From Branchiostoma floridae (lineage: Eukaryota; Chordata; Leptocardii; Amphioxiformes; Branchiostomatidae), in assembly GCF_000003815.2 (NCBI RefSeq), contig NW_023365711.1, forward strand, positions 1 through 64,000: 64,000 nt of DNA, in the 5' to 3' direction. Shown here one piece after another: positions 35,585 to 50,114 of this stretch (positions are counted from its first letter, which is position 1; the number at the start of each line of letters is the position of its first letter). Made by a program: the position numbers and the translations under genes. Under the pieces are notes generated by a model. That model made no database searches and was not told the origin of the DNA. It saw nothing but the letters and a program-made list of their open reading frames with translations.

Positions 35585-37969
35585 GCAACTTACCATGTCC
35601 GGTAGCTAACCGGGTCCGGCAACTTACCGAGTCTGGCAACTTACCATGTCCGGCAACTTACCGGATCCGGCAGCTTACCGTGTCCGGCAACTTACCAGGT
35701 CCGGCAACTTACCGGGTCCAGCAACTTACCATGTACGGCAGCTTACCGGGTCCGGTAACTTACCGGGTCCGGCAACTTACCGGGTACGGCAGCTTACTGA
35801 GTCCGGCAACTTACCGGGTCCGGCAGCTTACCGGGTCCTGCAACTTACCAGGTCTGTCAGCTTACCGAGTCCGGCAACTTATCGGGTTTAGCAGCTGACC
35901 AGGCAACTTACCGGGTCCCGCAACTTACTGTGTCCGGTAGCTTAACGGGTCCTGCAACTTACCGAGCAGGCATCTTACCATGTCCGGTAGCTTACTGGGT
36001 CCGGTAACTTACCCGGTCCGGCAACTTAGTGGGTCCGGCAACTTATCAGGTCTAGCTGCTGAGGCCGGCAACTTACCAGGTCCGTTAGCTTACCGGGTCC
36101 GGCAACTTACCGGGTCCGGCAGCTTACCAGGTCCAGCAGTGCACGGATTCGGCAGCTTACTGGATCCTGCCACTTACCGGGTCCGGCAACTTACCGGATC
36201 CGGCAGCTTACTGAGTCCGGCAACTTACCGGGTCCGGCAACTAACCGGGTCCGGCAACTTACCATGTACGGCAGCTTACCGGGTCCCGAAACTTACCGGG
36301 TCTGGCAGCTTATCGGGTCTAGCTGCTGAGTCCGGCAACTTACCATGTCCGGTAGCTTACCGGGTCCGGCAACTTACCGAGTTCGGCAACTTACCGTATC
36401 CGGCAACTTACCGGGTCTGGCAACTTACCGGGTCCGGCAGCTTACTAAGTCCGGCAACTTACCGGCAGCTTACCTGTTCTAGCTTTAGACTCCGGCAACT
36501 TACCAGGTCCGGCAGCTTACTAAGTCCGGCAACTTACCGGGTCCGGCATAGCACGGGTCCGGCAGCTTACTGGATCCGGCAACTTACCGGGTCCGGCAAT
36601 TTACCGGGTCCGGCAACTTACCGGGTCCGGCAGCTTACCGTGTCCGGCAACTTACCAGGTCCGGCAACTTACCGGGTCCAGCAACTTACCATGTACGGCA
36701 GCTTACCGGGTCCGGTAACTTACAGGGTCTGGCAACTTACCGGGTACGGCAGCTTACTGAGTCCACAACTTACCGGGTCCGGGAGCTTACCGGGTCCTGC
36801 AACTTACCAGGTCTGGAAGCTTACCGAGTCCGGTAACTTATCGGATTTAGCAGCTGACCGGGCAACTTACCGGGTCCGGCAACTTACTGTGTCCGGTAGC
36901 TTAACAGATCCTGCCACTTACCGGGCACTGCAACTTACCATGTCCGGTAGCTTACCGGGTCCGGCAACTTACCGAGTCTGGCAACTTACCATGTCCGGCA
37001 ACTTACCGGATCCGGCAGCTTACCGGGTCCGGTAACTTACCCCGTCCGGCAACTTAGTGGGTCCGGCAACTTATCAGGTCTAGCTGCTGAGGCCGGCAAC
37101 TTACCAGGTCCGTTAGTTTACCGGGTCCGGCAACTTACCGGGTCCGGCAGCTTACCAGGTCCGGCAGTGCACGGGTCCGGCAGCTTACTGGATTCGTCAG
37201 CTTACTGGATCCTGCAAATAAACCGGGTCCGGCAACTTACCGGATTTGGCAGCTTACTGAGTCCGGCAACTAACCGGGTCCAGCAACTTACCATGTACGG
37301 CAGCTTACCGGGTCCCGTAACTTACCGGGTCTGGCAGCTTATCGGGTCTAGCTGCTGAGTCCGGCAACTTACCATGTCCGGTAGCTTACCGGGTCCGGCA
37401 ACTTACCGAGTCCGGCAACTTACCGTATCCGGCAACTTACCGTATCCGGCAACTTACCGGGTCTGGCAACTTATCGGGTCCGGCAGCTTACTAAGTCCGG
37501 CAACTTACCGGCAGCTTACCTGTTCTAGCTTTTGAGTCCGGCAACTTACCAGGTCCATTAGCTTACCGGGTCCGGCAACTTACCAAGTCCGGCAACTTAC
37601 CGGATCCGGCAACTTACCGGGTCCAACAGCTTACTAAGTCCGGCAACTTACCGGGTCCGGCAGCTTACTAAGTCCGGCAACTTACCGGGTCCGGCAGCTT
37701 ACTAAGTCCGGCAACTTACTGGATCCTGCAACTTACCAGGTTCGGCAACTTACCACGTCCGGTAGCTTACGGGGCTCGGCAACTTACGGGGTCCGGCAAC
37801 TTACCATGTCCGGCAACTTACCGGATCCGGCAGTTTACCAGGTCCGGCAACTTACTGGGTCCGGCTACTTATCGGGTCTAGCTGCTGAGTCTGGCAACTT
37901 ACCATGTCCGGTAGCTAACCGGGTCCGGCAACTTACCGAGTCCGGCAACTTACCGGATCCGGCAACTTA
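35585..37969 (+). repeat. Block A2, copy of 19200-21550
   Basis: Partner of block A1. It differs by scattered single bases (for example CCGAGTTCGGC at about 36380) and by one added two-unit segment near 37,690. Confidence 0.85.
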
Positions 37970-39163
37970 CAGGGTCTGGCAACTTACCGGGTCCGGCAGC
38001 TTACTAAGTCCGGCAACTTACCGGGTCCGGCAACTAACCGGGTCCGGCAACTTACCATGTACGGCAGCTTACCGGGTCCCGTAACTTACCGGGTCTGGCA
38101 GCTTATCGGGTCTAGCTGCTGAGTCCGGCAACTTACCATGTCCGGTAGCTTACCGGGTCCGGCAACTTACCGAGTCCGGCAACTTACCGTATCCGGCAAC
38201 TTACCGGGTCTGGCAACTTACCGGGTCCGGCAGCTTACTAAGTCCGGCAACTTACCGGCAGCTTACCTGTTCTAGCTTTAGAGTCCGGCAACTTACCAGG
38301 TCCGGCAGCTTACTAAGTCCGGCAACTTACCGGGTCCGGCATAGCATGGGTCCGGCAGCTTACTGGATCCGGCAACTTACCGGGTCCGGCAATTTACCGG
38401 GTCCGGCAACTTACCGGGTCCGGCAGCTTACCGTGTCCGGCAACTTACCATGTACGGCAGCTTACCGGGTCCGGTAACTTACCGGGTCTGGCAACTTACC
38501 GGGTACGGCAGCTTACTGAGTCCACAACTTACCGGGTCCGGCAGCTTACCGGGTCCTGCAACTTACCAGGTCTGTCAGCTTACCGAGTCCGGCAACTTAT
38601 CGGGTTTAGCAGCTGACCGGGCAACTTACCGGGTCCGGCAACTTACTGTGTCCGGTAGCTTACTGGATCCTGCCACTTACCGGGTCCGGCAACTTACCGG
38701 ATTTGGCAGCTTACTGAGTCCGGCAACTAACCGGGTCCGGCAACTTACCATGTACGGCAACTTACCGGGTCCCGCAACTTACTGTGTCCGGTAGCTTAAC
38801 GGGTCCTGCAACTTACCGAGCAGGCATCTTACCATGTCCGGTAGCTTACTGGGTCCAGCAACTTACCGAGTCCGGCAACTGACCATGTCCGGCAACTTAC
38901 CGGATCCCGCAGCTTACTGGGTCCGGTAACTTACCCGGTCCGGCAACTTACTGGGTCCGGCAACTTATCGGGTCTAGCTGCTGAGGCCGGCAACTTACCA
39001 TGTCCGGTAGCTTACCGGGTCCGGCAGCTTACCGGTTCTAGCTTACCGGGTCCGGCAACTTACCAAGTCCGGCAACTTACCGGATCCGGCAACTTACCGG
39101 GTCCAACAGCTTACTAAGTCCGGCAACTTACCGGGTCCGGCAGCTTACTAAGTCCGACAACTT

Positions 39164-40114
39164 ACCAGGTTCGGCAACTTACCATGTCCGGTAGCTTACG
39201 GGGCTCGGCAACTAACGGGGTCCGGCAACTTACCATGTCCGGCAACTTACCGGATCCGGCAGTTTACCAGGTCCGGCAACTTACTGGGTCCGGCAACTTA
39301 TCGGGTCTAGCTGCTGAGTCTGGCAACTTACCATGTCCTGTAGCTTACCGGGTCCGGCAACTTACCGAGTCCGGCAACTTACCGGATCCGGCAACTTACA
39401 GGGTCTGGCAACTTACCGGGTCCGGCAGCTTACTAAGTCCGGCAACTTACCGGGTCCGGCAACTAACCAGGTCCGGCAACTTACCATGTACGGCAGCTTA
39501 CCGGGTCCCGTAACTTACCAGGTCTGGCAGCTTATCGGGTCTAGCTGCTGAGTCCGGCAACTTACCATGTCCGGTAGCTTACCGGGTCCGGCAACTTACC
39601 GAGTCCGGCAACTTACCGTATCCGGCAACTTACCGGGTCTGGCAACTTACCGGGTCCGGCAGCTTACTAAGTCCAGCAACTTACCGGCAGCTTACCTCTT
39701 CTAGCTTTAGAGTCCGGCAACTTACCAGGTCCGGCAGCTTACTAAGTCCGGCAACTTACCGGGTCCGGCATAGCACGGGTCCGGCAGCTTACTGGATCCG
39801 GCAACTTACCGAGTCCGGCAATTTACCGGGTCCGGCAACTTACCGGGTCCGGCAGCTTACCGTGTCTGGCAACTTACCAGGTCCGGCAACTTACCGGGTC
39901 CAGCAACTTACCATGTACGGCAGCTTACCGGGTCCGGTAACTTACCGGGTCTGGCAACTTACCGGGTACGGCAGCTTACTGAGTCCACAACTTACCGGGT
40001 CCGGCAGCTTACCGGGTCCTGCAACTTACCAGGTCTGTCAGCTTACCGAGTCCGGCAACTTATCGGGTTTAGCAGCTGACCGGGCAACTTACCAAGTCCG
40101 GCAACTTACTGTGT
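39164..40114 (+). repeat. Block B2, copy of 18246-19196
   Basis: Partner of block B1. It retains the two units missing in block B1 near its right end. Confidence 0.8.
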
Positions 40115-40258
40115 CCGGTAGCTTAACAGGTCCTGCAACTTACCGGGCACTGCAACTTACCATGTCCGGTAGCTTACCGGGTCCGGCAACTTACCGAGTC
40201 TGGCAACTTACCATGTCCGGCAACGTTCAGTTACGGCGCTTACCGTGTCCGGCAACTT

Positions 40259-40640
40259 NNNNNNNNNNNNNNNNNNNNNNNNNNNNNNNNNNNNNNNNNN
40301 NNNNNNNNNNNNNNNNNNNNNNNNNNNNNNNNNNNNNNNNNNNNNNNNNNNNNNNNNNNNNNNNNNNNNNNNNNNNNNNNNNNNNNNNNNNNNNNNNNNN
40401 NNNNNNNNNNNNNNNNNNNNNNNNNNNNNNNNNNNNNNNNNNNNNNNNNNNNNNNNNNNNNNNNNNNNNNNNNNNNNNNNNNNNNNNNNNNNNNNNNNNN
40501 NNNNNNNNNNNNNNNNNNNNNNNNNNNNNNNNNNNNNNNNNNNNNNNNNNNNNNNNNNNNNNNNNNNNNNNNNNNNNNNNNNNNNNNNNNNNNNNNNNNN
40601 NNNNNNNNNNNNNNNNNNNNNNNNNNNNNNNNNNNNNNNN
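40259..40640. other. Assembly gap (382 N)
   Basis: Undetermined bases in the array. The 35 bases before it (AACGTTCAGTTACGGCGC) break the unit pattern and look like low-quality contig end. Confidence 0.99.
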
Positions 40641-43581
40641 ACTTACCGGGTCTGGCAACTTACCGGGTCCGGCAGCTTACTAAGTCCGGCAACTTACCGG
40701 CAGCTTACCTGTTCTAGCTTTAGAGTCCGGCGACTTACCAGGTCCGGCAGCTTGCTAAGTCCGGCAACTTACCCGGTCCGGCATAGCACGGGTGCGGCAG
40801 CTTACTGGATCCGGCAAGTTACCGGGTCCGGCAATTTACCGGGTCCGGCAACTTACCGGGTCCGGCAGCTTACCGTGTCCGGCAACTTACCAGGTCCGGC
40901 AACTTACTGGGTCCAGCAACTTACCATGTACGGCAGCTTACCGGGTCCGGTAACTCACCGGGTCTGGCAACTTACCGGGTACGGCAGCTTACTGAGTCCA
41001 CAACTTACCGGGTCCGGCAGCTTACCGGGTCCTGCAACTTACCAGGTCTGTCAGCTTACCGAGTCCGGCAACTTATCGGGTTTAGCAGCTGACCGGGCAA
41101 CTTACCGGGTCCGGCAACTTACTGTGTCCGGTAGCTTACTGGATCCTGCCACTTACCGGGTCCGGCAACTTACCGGATTTGGCAGCTTACTGAGTCCGGC
41201 AACTAACCGGGTCCGGCAACTTACCATGTACGGCAACTTACCGGGTCCCGCAACTTACTGTGTCCGGTAGCTTAACGGGTCCTGCAACTTACCGAGCAGG
41301 CATCTTACCATGTCCGGTAGCTTACTGGGTCCAGCAACTTACCGAGTCCGGCAACTGACCATGTCCGGCAACTTACCGGATCCCGCAGCTTACTGGGTCC
41401 GGTAACTTACCCGGTCCGGCAACTTACTGGGTCCGGCAACTTATTGGGTCTAGCTGCTGAGGCCGGCAACTTACCATGTCCGGTTGCTTACCGGGTCCGG
41501 CAGCTTACCGGTTCTAGCTTTTGAGTCCGGCAACTTACCAGGTCCATTAGCTTACCGGGTCCGGCAACTTACCAAGTCCGGCAACTTACCGGATCCGGCA
41601 ACTTACCGGGTCCAACAGCTTACTAAGTCCGGCAACTTACCGGGTCCGGCAGCTTACTAAGTCCTACAACTTACCAGGTTCGGCAACTTACCATGTCCGG
41701 TAGCTTACGGGGCTCGGCAACTAACGGGATCCGGCAACTTACCATGTCAGGCAACTTACCGGATCCGGCAGTTTACCAGGTCCGGCAACTTACTGGGTCC
41801 GGCAACTTATCGGGTCTAGCTGCTGAGTCCGGCAACTTACCATGTCCGGTAGCTTACCGGGTCCGGCAACTTACCGAGTCCGGCAACTTACCGGATCCGG
41901 CAACTTACAGGGTCTGGCAACTTACCGGGTCCGGCAGCTTACAAAGTCCGGCAACTTACCGTGTCCTGCAACTTACCAGGTTCGGCAACTTACCATGTCC
42001 GGTAGCTTACGGGGTCCAGCAACTTACCGGGTCCGGCAACTTACCATGTCCGGCAACTTACCGGATCCGGCAGTTTACCAGGTCCTGCAACTTACTTGGT
42101 CCGGCAACTTACTGGGTCCGGCAACTTATCGGGTCAAGCTGCTCAGTCCGGCAACTTACCATGTCCGGTAGCTTACCGGGTCCGGCAACTTACCGGGTCC
42201 GGCAACTTATCATATAGGGCAGCTTACCAGGTCCGGTAACTTACCAGGTCTGGCAGCTTACCAGGTCCGGCAGTTTACCGGGTCTGGCAACTTACCGGGT
42301 CCGGCAACTTACCGGGTCCGGCAACTTACCGGGTCCGGCAACTTACCAGGTCCGGCAGCGTACCGGGTCCTGCAACTTACCAGGTCTGTCAGCTTACCGA
42401 GTCCGGCAACTTACCGGGTCTGGCAGCTTACCGGGTCCGGCAGCTTACCGAGTCCGGCAACTTACCGGGTCCGGCAGCTTACCGGGTCCTGCAACTTACC
42501 AGGTCTGTCAGCTTACCGAGTCCGGCAACTTATCGGGTTTAGCAGCTGACCAGGCAACTTACCGGGTCCCGCAACTTACTGTGTCCGGTAGCTTAACGGG
42601 TCCTGCAACTTACCGAGCAGGCATCTTACCATGTCCGGTAGCTTACTGGGTCCGGCAACTTACCGAGTCCGGCAACTGACCATGTCCGGCAACTTACCGG
42701 GTCCGGTAACTCACCGGGTCTGGCAACTTACCGGGTACGGCAGCTTACTGAGTCCACAACTTACCGGGTCCGGCAGCTTACCGGGTCCTGCAACTTACCA
42801 GGTCTGTCAGCTTACCGAGTCCGGCAACTTATCGGGTTTAGCAGCTGACCGGGCAACTTACCGGGTCCGGCAACTTACTGTGTCCGGTAGCTTACTGGAT
42901 CCTGCCACTTACCGGGTCCGGCAACTTACCGGATTTGGCAGCTTACTGAGTCCGGCAACTAACCGGGTCCGGCAACTTACCATGTACGGCAACTTACCGG
43001 GTCCCGCAACTTACTGTGTCCGGTAGCTTAACGGGTCCTGCAACTTACCGAGCAGGCATCTTACCATGTCCGGTAGCTTACTGGGTCCAGCAACTTACCG
43101 AGTCCGGCAACTGACCATGTCCGGCAACTTACCGGATCCCGCAGCTTACTGGGTCCGGTAACTTACCCGGTCCGGCAACTTACTGGGTCCGGCAACTTAT
43201 CGGGTCTAGCTGCTGAGGCCGGCAACTTACCATGTCCGGTAGCTTACCGGGTCCGGCAGCTTACCGGTTCTAGCTTTTGAGTCCGGCAACTTACCAGGTC
43301 CATTAGCTTACCGGGTCCGGCAACTTACCAAGTCCGGCAACTTACCGGATCCGGCAACTTACCGGGTCCAACAGCTTACTAAGTCCGGCAACTTACCGGG
43401 TCCGGCAGCTTACTAAGTCCTACAACTTACCAGGTTCGGCAACTTACCATGTCCGGTAGCTTACGGGGCTCGGCAACTAACGGGATCCGGCAACTTACCA
43501 TGTCAGGCAACTTACCGGATCCGGCAGTTTACCAGGTCCGGCAACTTACTGGGTCCGGCAACTTATCGGGTCTAGCTGCTG

Positions 43582-43722
43582 NNNNNNNNNNNNNNNNNNN
43601 NNNNNNNNNNNNNNNNNNNNNNNNNNNNNNNNNNNNNNNNNNNNNNNNNNNNNNNNNNNNNNNNNNNNNNNNNNNNNNNNNNNNNNNNNNNNNNNNNNNN
43701 NNNNNNNNNNNNNNNNNNNNNN
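43582..43722. other. Assembly gap (141 N)
   Basis: Undetermined bases inside the array, with array units on both sides. Confidence 0.99.
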
Positions 43723-44261
43723 GGCAACTTACCATGTCCGGCAACTTACCGGATCCGGCAGTTTACCAGGTCCTGCAACTTACTTGGTCCGGCAACTTAC
43801 TGGGTCCGGCAACTTATCGGGTCAAGCTGCTGAGTCCGGCAACTTACCATGTCCGGTAGCTTACCGGGTCCGGCAACTTACCGGGTCCGGCAACTTATCA
43901 TATAGGGCAGCTTACCAGGTCCGGTAACTTACCAGGTCTGGCAGCTTACCAGGTCCGGCAGTTTACCGGGTCTGGCAACTTACCGGGTCCGGCAACTTAC
44001 CAGGTCCGGCAACTTACCGGGTCCGGCAACTTACCAGGTCCGGCAACGTACCGGGTCCTGCAACTTACCAGGTCTGTCAGCTTACCGGGTCCGGCAACTT
44101 ACCGGGACCGGCAACTAACCGGGTCCGGCAACTTACTCGGTCCGGCAGCTTATTAAGTCCGGCAACTTACTGCGTCCAGCATATAACGCGTCCGGCCGCT
44201 TAATGGATTCCGTGACTTACCCCGTCAAGCAACTTACCAGGTCCGGGAACTTACCGGGTCC

Positions 44262-44361
44262 NNNNNNNNNNNNNNNNNNNNNNNNNNNNNNNNNNNNNNN
44301 NNNNNNNNNNNNNNNNNNNNNNNNNNNNNNNNNNNNNNNNNNNNNNNNNNNNNNNNNNNNN
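44262..44361. other. Assembly gap (100 N)
   Basis: Exactly 100 N, the usual placeholder for a gap of unknown size. True array length here is therefore unknown. Confidence 0.99.
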
Positions 44362-46879
44362 CCGGGTCCAGCAACGTACCAGGTACGTCAGCTTACCGGG
44401 TCCAGCAACTTACCATGTACGCCAGCTTACCGGGTCCGGAAACTTACAGGGTCTGGCAACTTACCGGGTACGGCAGCTTACTGAGTCCACAACTTACCGG
44501 GTCCGGCAGCTTACCGGGTCCTGCAACTTACCAGGTCTGGAAGCTTACCGAGTCCGGCAACTTATCGGGTTTAGCAGCTGACCGGGCAACTTACCGGGTC
44601 CGGCAACTTACTGTGTCCGGTAGCTTAACAGATCCTGCCACTTACCGGGCACTGCAACTTACCATGTCCGGTAGCTTACCGGGTCCGGCAACTTACCGAG
44701 TCTGGCAACTTACCATGTCCGGCAACTTACCGGATCCGGCAGCTTACCGGGTCCGGTAACTTACCCCGTCCGGCAATTTAGTGGGTCCGGCAACTTATCA
44801 GGTCTAGCTGCTGAGGCCGGCAACTTACCAGGTCCGTTAGTTTACCGGGTCCGGCAACTTACCGGGTCCGGCAGCTTACCAGGTTCGGCAGTGCACGGGT
44901 CCGGCAGCTTACTGGATTCGTCAGCTTACTGGATCCTGCAAATAAACCGGGTCCGGCAACTTACCGGATTTGGCAGCTTACTGAGTCCGGCAACTAACCG
45001 GGTCCGGCAACTTACCATGTACGGCAGCTTACCGGGTCCCGTAACTTACCGGGTCTGGCAGCTTATCGGGTCTAGCTGCTGAGTCCGTCAACTTACCATG
45101 TCCGGTAGCTTACCGGGTCCGGCAACTTACCGAGTCCGGCAACTTACCGTATCCGGCAACTTACCGGGTCTGGCAACCTACCGGGTCCGGCAGCTTACTA
45201 AGTCCGGCAACTTACCGGCAGCTTACCTGTTCTAGCTTTTGAGTCCGGCAACTTACCAGGTCCATTAGCTTACCGGGTCCGGCAACTTACCAAGTCCGGC
45301 AACTTACCGGATCCGGCAACTTACCGGGTCCAACAGCTTACTAAGTCCGGCAACTTACTGGATCCTGCAACTTACAAGGTTCGGCAACTTACCATGTCCG
45401 GTAGCTTACGGGGCTCGGCAACTAACGGGGTCCGGCAACTTACCATGTCCGGCAACATACTGGATCCGGCAGTTTACCAGGTCCGGCAACTTACTGGGTC
45501 CGGCAACTTATCGGGTCTAGCTGCTGAGTTTGGCAACTTACCATGTCCGGTAGCTAACCGGGTCCGGCAACTTACCGAGTCCGGCAACTTACCGGATCCG
45601 GCAACTTACAGGGTCTGGCAACTTACCGGGTCCGGCAGCTTACTAAGTCCGGCAACTTACCGGGTCCGGCAACTAACCGGGTCCGGCAACTTACCATGTA
45701 CGGCAGCTTACCGGGTCCCGTAACTTACCGGGTCTGGCAGCTTATCGGGTCTAGCTGCTGAGTCCGGCAACTTACCATGTCCGGCAGCTTACCAGGTCCG
45801 GCAACTTACCGAGTCCGGCAACTTACCGTATCCGGCAACTTACCGGGTCTGGCAACTTACCGGGTCCGGCAGCTTACTAAGTCCGGCAACTTACCGGCAG
45901 CTTACCTGTTCTAGCTTTAGAGACCGGCAACTTACCACGTCCGGCAACTTACCAGGTCCGGCAGCTTACTAAGTCCGGCAACTTACCGGGTCCGGCATAG
46001 CACGGGTCCGGCAGCTTACTGGATCCGGCAACTTACCGGGTCCGGCAATTTACCGGGTCCGGCAACTTACCGGGTCCGGCAGCTTACCAGGTCCGGCAAC
46101 TTACCAGGTCCGGCAACTTACCGGGTCCAGCAACTTACCATGTACGGCAGCTTACCGGGTCCGGTAACTTACCGGGTCTGGCAACTTACCGGGTACGGCA
46201 GCTTACTGAGTCCACAACTTACCGGGTCCGGCAGCTTACCGGGTCCTGCAACTTACCAGGTCTGTCAGCTTACCGAGTCCGGCAACTTATCGGGTTTAGC
46301 AGCTGACCGGGCAACTTACCGGGTCCGGCAACTTACTGTGTCCGGTAGCTTACTGGATCCTTCCACTTACCGGGTCCGGCAACTTACCGGATTTGGCAGC
46401 TTACTGAGTCCGGCAACTAACCGGGTCCGGCAACTTACCATGTACGGCAGCTTACCGGGTCCCGTAACTTACCGGGTCTGGCAGCTTATCGGGTCTAGCT
46501 GCTGAGTCCGGCAACTTACCATGTCCGGTAGCTTACCGGGTCCGGCAACTTACCGTGTCCGGCAACTTACCGTGTCCGGCAACTTACCGTATCCGGCAAC
46601 TTACCGTATCCGGCAACTTACCGGGTCTGGCAACTTACCGGGTCCGGCAGCTTACTAAGTCCGGCAACTTACCGGCAGCTTACCTGTTCTAGCTTTTGAG
46701 TCCGGCAACTTACCAGGTCCATTAGCTTACCGGGTCCGGCAACTTATCGGATCCGGCAACTTACCGGGTCCAACAGCTTACTAAGTCTGGCAACTTAGTG
46801 GATCCTGCAACTTACCAGGTTCGGCAACTTACCATGTCCGGTAGCTTACGGGGCTCGGCAACTAACGGGGTCCGGCAAC

Positions 46880-48395
46880 TTACCGGGTCCGGCAGCTTAC
46901 TAAGTCCGGCAACTTACTGGATCCTGCAACTTACCAGGTTCGGCAACTTACCATGTCCGGTAGCTTACGGGGCTCGGCAACTAACGGGGTCCGGCAACTT
47001 ACCATGTCCGGCAACTTACCGGATCCGGCAGTTTACCAGGTCCGGCAACTTACTGGGTCCGGCAACTTATGGGGTCTAGCTGCTGAGTCTGGCAACTTAC
47101 CATGTCCGGTAGCTAACCGGGTCCGGCAACTTACCGAGTCCGGCAACTTACCGGATCCGGCAACTTACAGGGTCTGGCAACTTACCGGGTCCGGCAGCTT
47201 ACTAAGTCCGGCAACTTACCGGGTCCGGCAACTAACCGGGTCCGGCAACTTACCATGTACGGCAGCTTACCGGGTCCTGTAACTTACCGGGTCTGGCAGC
47301 TTATCGGGTCTAGCTGCTGAGTCCGGCAACTTACCATGTCCGGTAGCTTACCGGGTCCGGCAACTTACCGAGTCCGGCAACTTACCGAGTCCGGCAACTT
47401 ACCGTATCCGGCAACTTACCGGGTCTGGCAACTTACCGGGTCCGGCAACTTACTAAGTCCGGCAACTTACCGGCAGCTTACCTGTTCTAGCTTTAGAGTC
47501 CGGCAACTTACCAGGTCCGGCAGCTTACTAAGTCCGGCAACTTACCGGGTCCGGCATAGCACGGGTCCGGCAGCTTACTGGATCCGGCAACTTACCGGGT
47601 CCGGCAATTTACCGGGTCCGGCAACTTACCGGGTCCGGCAGCTTACCGTGTCCGGCAACTTACCATGTACGGCAGCTTACCGGGTCCGGCAACTTACCGG
47701 GTCTGGCAACTTACCGGGTACGGCAGCTTACTGAGTCCACAACTTACCGGGTCCGGCAGCTTACCGGGTCCTGCAACTTACCAGGTCTGTCAGCTTACCG
47801 AGTCCGGCAACTTATCGGGTTTAGCAGCTGACCGGGCAACTTACCGGGTCCGGCAACTTACTGTGTCCGGTAGCTTACTGGATCCTGCCACTTACCGGGT
47901 CCGGCAACTTACCGGATTTGGCAGCTTACTGAGTCCGGCAACTAACCGGGTCCGGCAACTTACCATGTACGGCAACTTACCGGGTCCCGCAACTTACTGT
48001 GTCCGGTAGCTTAACGGGTCCTGCAACTTACCGAGCAGGCATCTTACCATGTCCGGTAGCTTACTGGGTCCAGCAACTTACCGAGTCCGGCAACTGACCA
48101 TGTCCGGCAACTTACCGGATCCCGCAGCTTTTTTTACCGGGTCCGGCAGCTTACTAAGTCCAGCAACTTACCGGCAGCTTACCTGTTCTAGCTTTAGAGT
48201 CCGGCAACTTACCAGGTCCGGCAGCTTACTAAGTCCGGCAACTTACCGGGTCCGGCATAGCACGGGTCCGGCAGCTTACTGGATCCGGCAACTTACCGGG
48301 TCCGGCAACTTACCGGGTCTGGCAACTTACCGGATCCGGCAGTTTACCAGGTCCGGCAACTTACTGGGTCCGGCAACTTACTGGGTCCGGCAACT
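46880..48395 (+). repeat. Block E1, copy of 53071-54586
   Basis: The unit order is the same as at 53071-54586 at a constant offset of 6191 bp. The clearest private marker is a seven-T run that replaces part of a unit at 48129-48135 and 54320-54326. The two copies separate at ACTTATCGGG versus ACTTATCCAG at the right end, which marks a duplication breakpoint. Confidence 0.9.
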
Positions 48396-48882
48396 TATCG
48401 GGTCTAGCTGCTGAGTCCGGGAACTTACCATGTCCGGTAGCTTACCGGGTCCGGCAACTTACCGAGTCCGGCAACTTACCGGATCCGGCAACTTACCGGG
48501 TCTGGCAACTTACCGGATCCCGCAGCTTACTGGGTCCGGCAACTTAGTGGGTCCGGCAACTTATCAGGTCTAGCTGCTGAGGCCGGCAACTTACCAGGTC
48601 CGTTAGCTTACCGGGTCCGGCAAGTTACCGGGTCCGGCAGCTTACCAGGTCCAGCAGGTGCACGGATTCGGCAGCTTACTGGAATCGGCAGCTTACTGGA
48701 TCCTGCCACTTACCGGGTCCGGCAACTTATCGGATCCGGCAGCTTACTGAGTCCGGCAACTTACCGGGTCCGGCAACTTACCGGGTCTGGCAAGTTACCG
48801 GATCCCGCAGCTTACTGGGTCCGGTAACTTACCCGGTCCGGCAACTTAGTGGGTCTGGCAACTTATCAGGTCTAGCTGCTGA

Positions 48883-48982
48883 NNNNNNNNNNNNNNNNNN
48901 NNNNNNNNNNNNNNNNNNNNNNNNNNNNNNNNNNNNNNNNNNNNNNNNNNNNNNNNNNNNNNNNNNNNNNNNNNNNNNNNNN
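48883..48982. other. Assembly gap (100 N)
   Basis: Exactly 100 N inside the array, size unknown. Confidence 0.99.
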
Positions 48983-49767
48983 CGGGTCCGGCAACTTACC
49001 GGGTCCGGCAGCTTACCAGGTCCAGCAGTGCACGGGTCCGGCAGCTTACTGGAATCGGCAGCTTACTGGATCCTGCCACTTACCGGGTCCGGCAACTTAC
49101 CGGATCCGGCAGCTTACTGAGTCCGGCAACTTACCGGGTCCGGCCAATAACCGGGTCCGGCAACTTACCATGTACGGCAGCTTACCGGGTCCCGTAACTT
49201 ACCGGGACTGGCAGCTTATCGGGTCTAGCTGCTGAGTCCGGCAACTTACCATGTCCGGTAGCTTACCGGGTCCGGCAACTTACCGAGTCCGGCAACTTAC
49301 CGTATCCGGCAACTTACCGGGTCCGGCAACTTACCGGGTCCGGCAGCTTACTAAGTCCGGCAACTTACCGACAGCTTACCTGTTCTAGCTTTAGAGACCG
49401 GCAACTTACCAGGTCCGGCAGCTTACTAAGTCCGGCAACTTACCGGGTCCGGCATAGCACGGGTCCGGCAGCTTACTGGATCCGGCAACTTACCGGGTCC
49501 GGCAACTTACCGGGTCCGGCAACTTGCCATGTCCGGCATCTTACCGGATCCGGCAGTTTACCAGGTCCGGCAACTTACTGGGTCCGGCAACTTACTGGGT
49601 CCGGCAACTTATCGGGGCTAGCTGCTGAGTCCGGCAACTTACCATAGCCGGTAGCTTACCGGGTCCGGCCACTTACCGAGTCCGGCCACTTACCGTATCC
49701 CGCCACTTACCGGGGTCGGGCACTTACTGGGTCCCGGCAGCTTACTAAGTCCCGCAACTTACCGGGT

Positions 49768-49867
49768 NNNNNNNNNNNNNNNNNNNNNNNNNNNNNNNNN
49801 NNNNNNNNNNNNNNNNNNNNNNNNNNNNNNNNNNNNNNNNNNNNNNNNNNNNNNNNNNNNNNNNNNN
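49768..49867. other. Assembly gap (100 N)
   Basis: Exactly 100 N. The hundred bases before it carry a burst of odd changes (GGCCACTTACC, CCGCCACTTACC, GGTCGGGCAC), best read as base-calling errors at a contig end. Confidence 0.99.
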
Positions 49868-50114
49868 GGTCCGGCAGCTTACTAAGTCGGGCAACTACCC
49901 GGGTCCGGCATAGCATGGGTCCGGCAGCTTACTGGATCCGGCAGCTTACCGGGTCCGGCAACTTACCGGGTCCGGCAACTTACCGGGTCCGGCAGCTTAC
50001 CGTGTCCGGCGACTTACCAGGTCCGGCAACTTACCGGGTCCAGCAACTTACCATGTACGGCAGCTTACCGGGTCCGGTAACTTACCGGGTCTGGCAACTT
50101 ACCGGGTCCGGCAG

